This document shows, one piece after another, positions 57,649-64,000 of a stretch of 64,000 nucleotides of DNA. A model generated the notes under the pieces. The model was given only the letters and a program-made list of their open reading frames with translations. It searched no databases and was not told where the DNA came from. The position numbers and the translations under genes are program-made. The stretch is from an uncultured Candidatus Saccharibacteria bacterium. GTDB taxonomy: Bacteria; Patescibacteriota; Saccharimonadia; Saccharimonadales; Saccharimonadaceae. The DNA lies in the NCBI GenBank assembly GCA_937936045.1, contig CALGXC010000004.1:248001-312000 (forward strand). The letters are read 5' to 3'. Every line of letters begins with the position of its first letter. The stretch's first letter is position 1.

Positions 57649-58179
57649 ATGAACACGGAACGATTTACATCACAAAGTAATAATGAAGATGGCAGACCTG
57701 TAATAGAAATACCAAAATCTGTAGCTAAAGTCGGTGCAGTAGTATTAGCCACGTTAGGATTAACTGGAGCTGCGGGCGTCCTAGGCTTATTTCATAGTCC
57801 TAAATCACCAGAAAAAGGACCAAGCCCTGCACACCAAGTAGCTCAAGTTGTAGAGAATTACAGCAATGGAGTCATCACGGAGCTGCCAGAAGACACAGAA
57901 ATTCACACTGTCACGCTCAAAGAGGGAGAAAATCCGACTTCGGTGGCTGAAACAGCCATGGAAGAATACAACGAGAAAAATCCTGAAAATAAGATAGACC
58001 CTAATGAGGCAAGAAGCTCTATATACGAAACTGCTGTCTACATGAAAGATCTCTACAAAAACAAGACTGGCGACTCAGAGATCCAACCAGGATCTACCGT
58101 CAACATCGCCATAGGTGACATAAACGGTGACGGACAGCCAAGCATAGCTATAACGAAAATAGAAGACAAATCTAAATAG
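57649..58179 (+). CDS. Membrane-anchored surface protein with a calcium-loop-like motif
   Basis: 176 aa from ATG 57649. One transmembrane helix (VAKVGAVVLATLGLTGAAGV, about residues 25-45), a Pro/Ser-rich spacer, and an outer domain with VTLKEGENPTSVAETAMEEY, reminiscent of LysM beginnings. The C-terminal segment IGDINGDGQPSIAI matches the DxNxDGxxx loop of dockerin/EF-hand repeats. A single loop only. No family assigned. Confidence 0.55.
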   Translation: MNTERFTSQSNNEDGRPVIEIPKSVAKVGAVVLATLGLTGAAGVLGLFHSPKSPEKGPSPAHQVAQVVENYSNGVITELPEDTEIHTVTLKEGENPTSVAETAMEEYNEKNPENKIDPNEARSSIYETAVYMKDLYKNKTGDSEIQPGSTVNIAIGDINGDGQPSIAITKIEDKSK

Positions 58180-58187
58180 ACCGTTTT

Positions 58188-60689
58188 CTAAACCACAATA
58201 TTCACCAGCTTGCCTGGAACATAAACCATCTTTTTAGGTGGTTTATTGTTTGTGAATTTCTGGACATTTTCGTCAGCTAGGGCTGCCGCTTCAACACCCT
58301 GCTTGTCCATATCACTCGGCAGTTCAAGTTTCGCACGAAGCTTGCCATTCACCTGAACTATAATAGTCATCACGCTACTCTTTAGATATTTTTCATCCCA
58401 CTTTGGCCAGTGACCAACGTGAACCGTATCATCATGACCCATTTCATGCCACAATTCCTCTGTAATATGCGGAGCAAAAGGTGCCAAAATCTGAATCAAA
58501 CTTTCTAATGCAAATCGCCATTCATCCGATATGTCAATTCCTTGCGATTCTTTTATCTTATACAGACCATTGACCATTTCCATCATCGAAGCCACGGCCG
58601 TGTTAAACTTCTCATCTTCAATATCGCGAGTAACTTTTTTAATCGTCAAATGAGTTAGTCGCAATAATTCTTGAGCTGTTTTTTCATTCGCGCCAAGAGA
58701 GTCGTTTGAATTCTTATCAACGAACTCCTGAACCAAGTTCCATGCTCGATTTAAGAATCGATAAGTTCCCGGAACACCACGAGGATCCCATGGCGCATCC
58801 ATGTCATAAGGAGCAATGAACATTTCGTAAACTCGCAACGCATCAGCGCCATATCCACTATCCATAATCTCCATCGGATCAATAACATTACCCTTGGACT
58901 TGGACATTTTCTGACCGTCTGGGGCCATAATGTAAGCATTGTACATCATTCGCTTAAAAGGTTCTGGAGTCGGAACGAGGCCGAGCTTATAGAAAAATCG
59001 CATCCAAAAACGACTGTATAGCAAGTGAGCCACGGCGTGGTCGGCGCCATTGTAATAATCAACCGGCATCCAATGGTTAATTCTCTCAGGATTCCATGCT
59101 TCATTATCATTGTGCGGGTCGAGATATCGTAAGAAATACCAGCTAGAGCAAGCATAGCCATCCAAAGTGTCAGTCTCACGTCGACCTTCTACCCAATTGT
59201 CACCGTCAGGCTTAATTTCTGTAATCGGTACAGTTTTTCCAGTTTCAACATCCACCCAGACTCGCACCCAATTATCAACCTGGGCCAAAACGGAAGTATT
59301 ACCGCCCGTTGGCTTAAAGTTCTCCACCTCTGGCAAAATCACCGGCAAGCATTCATCAGCCACGGCAATTGGCGAACGACCATCAACATGAACAATTGGA
59401 ATTGGAGCGCCCCAATAGCGCTGACGAGAAATCAACCAATCGCGCATTTTATACGTGGTTTTACTTCGCCCAGAATTCTGCTGCTCCAGCCACGCAACAA
59501 TTTGCTCGCGAGCATCCTCACTCCTGGTCCCGTTGAATTGACCGGAATTTATCAACTCACCTTCCCCAGAATAACAGCCAGCATCGGCTGAATGCTCAGG
59601 CTTATCAATAACCTGGATAATCGGCAAGTCAAACTTCTCGGCAAACGCAAAATCGCGCTCGTCGTGCGCTGGCACAGCCATGACTGCGCCGGTTCCATAG
59701 CCGCCCAAAACATAATCCGCCACCCAGATTGGCAATTTTTGACCATTAACTGGGTTTATGACATAACTGCCAGTAAATACGCCTGTTTTCTCTTTATTCT
59801 CTTGACGTTCAACATCGGATTTTTGTTGCGAAGCTTGGACGTACGCTTCAACCTTTTCGCGCGTATCAGAATTGACCAACTGAGAAATCAGAGGATGCTC
59901 CGGCGCCAAAGCTACATACGTCGCGCCGAATAACGTGTCAGGACGAGTTGTGAAAACTGTAATCTTGGAATTTTGACCGCTAACCGCAAACTCAACTTCC
60001 GCACCAACTGATCGACCAATCCAATTCTTCTGCATGGTTTTAACCATTTCCGTCCAATCAAGCGCATCGGTTGCCTCTAAAATTTCATCTGCATACGCCG
60101 TAATTCGAAAGAACCACTGCTTGAGGTTGCGCTTGGTTACAGGATTGCCACAGCGCCAACATTTGCCACCTTCAACCTGTTCGTTAGCAAGCACTGTGTT
60201 ATCAGTTTCACACCACCATTGCGGCTGTTCTTTTTGATATGCCAAATCGTGCTTATATAATTGCGTAAAAATCCACTGAGTCCATTTGTAATATTCTGGA
60301 TCGGCTGTAGAAATTTCTTTTGTCCAATCATAACTGAACCCAAGTCGCTTCAATTGCTTCTTAAAATGAACCTTCGCTTCATCGTGCGCTATACGTGGCG
60401 TTTTTCCGACTTTAATAGCGTAATTTTCAACCGGCAAACCAAAGCTATCCCAGCCGATTGGATGATAGACATTATAGCCCTGCTGACGCTTGAATCGCGC
60501 CTTGATATCAGCAAATTGAAAAGTACGACCATGTCCAATGTGAATTCCAGCCCCCGTAATCCCCGGAAGCATACTCAAACTGTAATATTTCGGCCGAGTC
60601 GTGTCGTTAAAATCAACCGCGTAAGTACCGTCAGCCTCCCATTTGTTTTGCCATTTTTGTTCAATTTCTGTCGGATTATAGCGTCTCAT
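58188..60689 (-). CDS. leuS: Leucine-tRNA ligase
   Basis: 833 aa class I synthetase. GIHIGHGRTFQFADIKARF with the HIGH motif; zinc-type insert CWRCGNPVTKRNLKQWFFRI; editing CP1 domain with TTRPDTLFGATYVALAPEHP and GTGAVMAVPAHDERDFAFA; KMSKSKGNV; C-terminal anticodon domain ending KKMVYVPGKLVNIVV. Complete. TATAAT at 60697-60702 is 7 nt before the ATG. Confidence 0.97.
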   Translation of the reverse strand: MRRYNPTEIEQKWQNKWEADGTYAVDFNDTTRPKYYSLSMLPGITGAGIHIGHGRTFQFADIKARFKRQQGYNVYHPIGWDSFGLPVENYAIKVGKTPRIAHDEAKVHFKKQLKRLGFSYDWTKEISTADPEYYKWTQWIFTQLYKHDLAYQKEQPQWWCETDNTVLANEQVEGGKCWRCGNPVTKRNLKQWFFRITAYADEILEATDALDWTEMVKTMQKNWIGRSVGAEVEFAVSGQNSKITVFTTRPDTLFGATYVALAPEHPLISQLVNSDTREKVEAYVQASQQKSDVERQENKEKTGVFTGSYVINPVNGQKLPIWVADYVLGGYGTGAVMAVPAHDERDFAFAEKFDLPIIQVIDKPEHSADAGCYSGEGELINSGQFNGTRSEDAREQIVAWLEQQNSGRSKTTYKMRDWLISRQRYWGAPIPIVHVDGRSPIAVADECLPVILPEVENFKPTGGNTSVLAQVDNWVRVWVDVETGKTVPITEIKPDGDNWVEGRRETDTLDGYACSSWYFLRYLDPHNDNEAWNPERINHWMPVDYYNGADHAVAHLLYSRFWMRFFYKLGLVPTPEPFKRMMYNAYIMAPDGQKMSKSKGNVIDPMEIMDSGYGADALRVYEMFIAPYDMDAPWDPRGVPGTYRFLNRAWNLVQEFVDKNSNDSLGANEKTAQELLRLTHLTIKKVTRDIEDEKFNTAVASMMEMVNGLYKIKESQGIDISDEWRFALESLIQILAPFAPHITEELWHEMGHDDTVHVGHWPKWDEKYLKSSVMTIIVQVNGKLRAKLELPSDMDKQGVEAAALADENVQKFTNNKPPKKMVYVPGKLVNIVV

Positions 60690-60705
60690 ATCTGTAATTA
60701 TAGCA

Positions 60706-60736
60706 AATAATCCCGCTCATTACGAACGGGATTATT
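60706..60736 (-). terminator. Terminator between the 363-aa gene and leuS
   Basis: AATAATCCCG (60706-60715) with CGGGATTATT (60727-60736), 10 bp. Bidirectional in form. The leuS -10 box lies immediately downstream. Confidence 0.85.
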
Positions 60737-60750
60737 ATTAGGCAATTAAG

Positions 60751-61842
60751 CTATCGTCTGGTCGAGGTTGATGACAATCCGCTCGAATATCCGCTCATAA
60801 AACCTTCTACAAACTCTTTCAAGCTTTCAGCACTCGAAGGAATCTTGATTTCTTCAGATTTATTCACATTGATGTCAAATGAAATTTCTACAGAAGCCTT
60901 CTTATCATTACCCTTAAGCTCTACAGCCTTCAGTTCATGAGATGACCTATCAACCCACACCTTCAATGAAGATTCGTCAATAGATGTCGATTCGTCATTA
61001 CTATCGTAGCCATTCGATTTTCCGCACTTACCGAGCGCCTTGCCGACTGATGAATTCTTAAACTCTTCCTCAAATTTTGACGAATTAGATTTATTATTAC
61101 CTTGCAATTCAAAGCCGCGTCCGCCGTTACGATCACTAATCTTTGAATCTTTTATGGTGAATAAACTATTCTTTTGATAAATCTGAGCCAATTCCTTACG
61201 TGCACTTTCGTCACTTTGGATTTTCTTCAGAGTGTTAATTCCACACTTGTATTCACTACCAATTTCATCTGGAGAAATCTTCATCCACGTGTCGCTCATT
61301 TTATCTATCTCAGAACCCATCTTCTCCAATGTCTGATCACGGTAAGTTTCTATTTGAGATCTTGATAGGTTTCCGCCAGACGAAGACTCCATAACTACCT
61401 CAAGCAAAGTGCCATACAAATCCTTAAAGTTATTTATCTTCACGTATATCGTTCCGTCACTATCAAGAACCGCATCACCCTTAAGAGGGATATTTTTCTC
61501 AACTCCCTTAATATTAAGCTTAGCGTCAATATTCGCCTTTGACTTTCCCGAATCAGTAGCAGTCTTTACGTTTAGCTCTATTTTTCCTTGGTCGCGCATA
61601 TCAATAACCACCTTACCGTCGGCAGTCATCTTCTTTGCCATAATAGCATTAGACACGGCGTCCGTAACCATCTTTTCTGGATTCTGCCACCACAAGAAAT
61701 AAACTAGCACAGCAGAAACAATAGCAATAAGAGCTATAACTCCCAGCACTATGCCAATTATTAATCCCGTTTTCTTCTTTTTTGGTTGCATCGGCACGCC
61801 GTTATATTGCAGCTGCGGTGTAGGTTGACTACTTCGGTCCAT
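60751..61842 (-). CDS. Membrane-anchored extracytoplasmic protein, LppX/LolA-like fold possible
   Basis: 363 aa. A Pro/Gln-rich, then Lys-rich N terminus, one transmembrane helix (LIIGIVLGVIALIAIVSAVL), and a secreted domain of alternating strands (KMTADGKVVIDMRDQGKIEL, AVLDSDGTIYVKINNFKDLY). Two cysteines (GSEYKCGINTLKK, GKALGKCGKSNG). The strand pattern recalls LolA/LppX-like half-barrels but the match is only visual. Ser/Gly-rich tail. Confidence 0.55.
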   Translation of the reverse strand: MDRSSQPTPQLQYNGVPMQPKKKKTGLIIGIVLGVIALIAIVSAVLVYFLWWQNPEKMVTDAVSNAIMAKKMTADGKVVIDMRDQGKIELNVKTATDSGKSKANIDAKLNIKGVEKNIPLKGDAVLDSDGTIYVKINNFKDLYGTLLEVVMESSSGGNLSRSQIETYRDQTLEKMGSEIDKMSDTWMKISPDEIGSEYKCGINTLKKIQSDESARKELAQIYQKNSLFTIKDSKISDRNGGRGFELQGNNKSNSSKFEEEFKNSSVGKALGKCGKSNGYDSNDESTSIDESSLKVWVDRSSHELKAVELKGNDKKASVEISFDINVNKSEEIKIPSSAESLKEFVEGFMSGYSSGLSSTSTRR

Positions 61843-61883
61843 TACCCCCCCTGTTTTATATACCTTGAATTCAATATATCACA

Positions 61884-63173
61884 CTAATCTTTAAACTGTG
61901 AGAAAAATTGGTTTTTCCTAGCAATCCACTCCGGCGTTTGCCTGACTAAGTATTTATCATCCTCGGTGCTATGAAGGTTAATTTTTATAGATTCCTCTAG
62001 CCATACACCACCGCTCGAACCTTTAAACAGAGCAACGCCTTCAGATTTCAATTTGTCACGCACGAAAGACCCAGCTTCGATGGCATTCTTGCATTCTTTC
62101 ACCTGACAGCCTCTTTGACGAGCCGCTGGAGCCAAATATTGATTAGCTTTCTCACCAACTGTCACAACCCAATCCAACAAATCTGGGCTACAGTGCGAAC
62201 CAAGCTCGGCGTGAGCTTGCTCGAAAATCCCCTTTAAGCCATTCATATTGCCAAGCACAGCAATGCGCTGCGGAGTTTCAATTCGATATAAAGACTGTAA
62301 GGCCGCCAAAGCAGTCAACGGCGTCGAACTATAGCTATCATCAATCAGCCAAGTATTGTCCGCACCCTTCAGCAAATTCATCCTGCCAGGCAGTGGACGC
62401 AAATTTTCTATACCCTTTTTTATATTCTCCTCAGTTTCACCAAACACATACCCAATAGCTGCCGCCACGATCGCTGGACGAATATTATGCTCGCCGATTA
62501 GCTTAACATTGACTTCTAATCCATTAGGGTTTTCTGGCGACATAATAAAGCCGTGATGTCCGTCTTTCAGGGAAAAATTACGATCGTCAAAATTATACTC
62601 CGCCACCGGATCACTTCCGTACGTAGTAATATTAGGATTTGTCAAAAAGCTAGCAAAACGCCCGTCGATGTCATCACGATTTATCATCGCCATTCGCGAG
62701 AAATTCGCCAGCGAAATCATCTCATTCGCCACTTCCTCCAAGGAATATTCAACCTGCATTCTACCATTCGTCACGGAAGTTACAACCGTAATATCCGGCA
62801 CAACATAAGCCTTAAACCAATCATTATAGCCAAGTTCCTTTGGATTAAACTCCTGAACAATCACCTGAACTTCCGGTTTTTCAGCCTTGATTCTCTTCTT
62901 TACGGCGCGCATCACTTTCCACCATTTGAACAAGCCTTTTTCAGGCATTTTCACGCCCATCATCTGAAGGAAAACGTCAGCTTTCGTCTTCGGCTCTTCA
63001 TTGCGAAGTTGAATATCAAATTGTTGCGCCAAAACCGTACCGATAGCTATTTTTGCACTAGCCTTTCCAGCGCTACCAGTTATCGCCACAAGCTTCACAT
63101 CTGGATGAACAGCAAAAAATTCTCGCACTAATTTTGCTAGTTTTTCTTCCCTCTTTTTTGAAACAGTAACCAT
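61884..63173 (-). CDS. Mur ligase family protein (MurF-like, without N-terminal domain)
   Basis: 429 aa. The P-loop comes at once: VAITGSAGKASAKIAIGTVL. Then VVTSVTNGRMQVEYSLEEVA, the central EFNPKELGYND, GEHNIRPAIVAAAIGYVFG, and the MurF-like LPGRMNLLKGADNTWLIDDS with YSSTPLTALAALQSL. The ligation domain ends in KGSSGGVWLEESI. It lacks the usual ~80-residue UDP-binding domain and has GKAS for GKTT. A peptidoglycan-type amide ligase of altered substrate is likely. Confidence 0.8.
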   Translation of the reverse strand: MVTVSKKREEKLAKLVREFFAVHPDVKLVAITGSAGKASAKIAIGTVLAQQFDIQLRNEEPKTKADVFLQMMGVKMPEKGLFKWWKVMRAVKKRIKAEKPEVQVIVQEFNPKELGYNDWFKAYVVPDITVVTSVTNGRMQVEYSLEEVANEMISLANFSRMAMINRDDIDGRFASFLTNPNITTYGSDPVAEYNFDDRNFSLKDGHHGFIMSPENPNGLEVNVKLIGEHNIRPAIVAAAIGYVFGETEENIKKGIENLRPLPGRMNLLKGADNTWLIDDSYSSTPLTALAALQSLYRIETPQRIAVLGNMNGLKGIFEQAHAELGSHCSPDLLDWVVTVGEKANQYLAPAARQRGCQVKECKNAIEAGSFVRDKLKSEGVALFKGSSGGVWLEESIKINLHSTEDDKYLVRQTPEWIARKNQFFSQFKD

Positions 63174-63202
63174 AACTATATCATACCATAAGCATTATAG
63201 AA

Positions 63203-63293
63203 GAGCTGCTACGCGCCCACCCGGGGCATATTTGAATATGTGTTTGTCTTTCAATTGGCAAGCATAGGAGAATGCCCCTATGCGTACCAGCTC
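63203..63293. other. Compact structured element, unassigned
   Basis: GAGCTG (63203-63208) and TACG (63210-63213) pair with CGTA (63283-63286) and CAGCTC (63288-63293). Inside, GGGGCAT (63223-63229) pairs with ATGCCCC (63272-63278), or else GCATAGG (63262-63268) with CCTATGC (63277-63283); CATATT with AATATG is a further small hairpin. It fills most of the gap between two minus-strand genes. Transcribed strand and role unknown; no known riboswitch or RNA recognised. Confidence 0.5.
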
Positions 63294-63332
63294 ATGTTTA
63301 ATTATGCATTATCACCAAAAAAAACACAAGCA

Positions 63333-64000
63333 TCATTTCTCATTTACACATTCTGGCAAAACTTTCCCAGCTAAAACTACCGCCATCAAAACTGCAAATC
63401 CACACATAATTGACGGAATTCCGATAATAGTCGACGGATCAATGATATTGACAAACGTCGTAGGCGCCATAAATAGAACATATCCCACAATCAACGAACC
63501 TAGAGAACGCCGAATGTGTTTGCTGGAGGTTTTACTCCTAACATATGCATAAGCAATTGCTGTAAATAATAGGCCGTAATAATACAAACCATACCACATT
63601 CCGACGCCCGGCTGGTTTTCAAAAATCACATAATTACCCAGGCAAACCCCAGACTTAATTCCGTTAGTCTCCAATAGAAAATAGCTAATGAACATTGCTG
63701 CAAAAGTATAACCAAGCACAGGAATCCACCGCCTCTTATCTCCAGAAATTTCATATATCAAATGAATACCCAGGGGCGGAAGCATAGTAATTGCAATATA
63801 GCCAAGCTTAGCCCAGCCGAGATTATCCAGAAGAATCGCACCTTCACAAACGTTATATTCAGCCCATTGAAACAGCGCCAAACAGATCAACAGCATGATC
63901 ACAATCTTCGTCACAGCATTCAATTTATATTTCCAAAAAGTATATATCGCCAGAATAATTTCAATTGTCAACGTCGCCAACATTACCGCTGGAGAAAAAC
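63333..64000 (-). CDS. Seven-helix membrane protein (histidine kinase 7TM-like), probably continuing beyond the window
   Basis: From ATG 63983 it is 216 aa with about seven hydrophobic segments: LTIEIILAIYTFWKYKL, IVIMLLICLALFQWAEY, IAITMLPPLGIHLIYEI, YTFAAMFISYFLLE and others, ending LAGKVLPECVNEK. The layout and the WAEY/PPLGIHL motifs resemble the sensor domain called histidine kinase N-terminal 7TM region, here without a kinase. The frame stays open up to 64000 (FSPAV before the ATG), so the true start may lie outside. Confidence 0.55.
   Translation of the reverse strand, partial: FSPAVMLATLTIEIILAIYTFWKYKLNAVTKIVIMLLICLALFQWAEYNVCEGAILLDNLGWAKLGYIAITMLPPLGIHLIYEISGDKRRWIPVLGYTFAAMFISYFLLETNGIKSGVCLGNYVIFENQPGVGMWYGLYYYGLLFTAIAYAYVRSKTSSKHIRRSLGSLIVGYVLFMAPTTFVNIIDPSTIIGIPSIMCGFAVLMAVVLAGKVLPECVNEK

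Noticed and set aside
63203..63293. tRNA or small SRP RNA
   Set aside because: No cloverleaf, no T-loop, and no GGAA-type SRP apical loop on either strand.
1..64000. CRISPR arrays, rRNA genes, insertion sequences, integrases
   Set aside because: No regularly spaced repeats, no rRNA-like stretches, no transposase or recombinase coding regions were found on reading both strands.

Overview
The window reads as a chromosomal segment of a small-genome, moderately AT-rich bacterium, most likely a member of Candidatus Saccharibacteria (TM7, Patescibacteria/CPR). I infer this from gene content and style only: a two-subunit transketolase, RpiB, class II aldolase, a malic enzyme, an RNase HII-YraN fusion, bL32 without zinc cysteines, bL19 with an Ala/Glu-rich tail, a lone PilB ATPase, many tiny membrane proteins, and no amino-acid or nucleotide biosynthesis.

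Layout. 1-3.4 kb: start of nusA, a secreted HNH nuclease and an M1 aminopeptidase. 4.1-6.2 kb: rnhB-yraN fusion, a membrane protein and rplS. 6.4-15.6 kb: malic enzyme, an orphan 513-aa protein, pilB, a SpoU-type methylase and dnaE. 15.6-24.9 kb: galU, the gatCAB operon with an extra membrane/HEPN-like gene, uvrB and a LOG protein. 24.9-32.3 kb: carbon metabolism (PfkB kinase, class II aldolase, split transketolase, rpe, rpiB, gap). 32.3-38.6 kb: RelA/SpoT, ppa, trxB, FKBP and pheT. 39-48 kb: an accessory, partly decayed region (two NUDIX genes, three ASCH domains of which one is a pseudogene, a G+C-rich GNAT-ASCH fusion, CYTH, alpha/beta hydrolase, HIT and a duplicated HIT fragment, a disulfide oxidoreductase). 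48.5-64 kb: pheS, aquaporin, rmuC, PAP2, tRNA-Gln, trmD, khpA, rnc, nusB, rpmF, leuS, a Mur ligase and a 7TM protein.

The most unusual signal is a family of six small loci, all on the + strand, in intergenic gaps at about 3.4, 11.4, 27.3, 30.7, 38.7 and 54.4 kb. Each has a TTGAC(A/T)-17 bp-AT-rich -10 promoter. In five of the six AGCTTTT follows the -10 closely. The transcript start region can always fold into a 5' hairpin whose stem differs in sequence but keeps its pairing. Each has one short ORF that looks G+C-richer than the neighbours and is full of inverted repeats, and a structured 3' end. The first locus ends in a textbook type III hammerhead ribozyme (4099-4153). Two of the six ORFs are interrupted, one at a G6 run and one by an in-frame TAA, which suggests recoding or decay. 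Three loci carry overlapping or alternating complementary segments at the 3' end (pseudoknot or mutually exclusive hairpins).

A second theme is leaderless expression. At least 16 start codons lie 6-9 nt (usually exactly 6) downstream of a TATAAT-like -10 box, so transcripts should begin at or next to the start codon.
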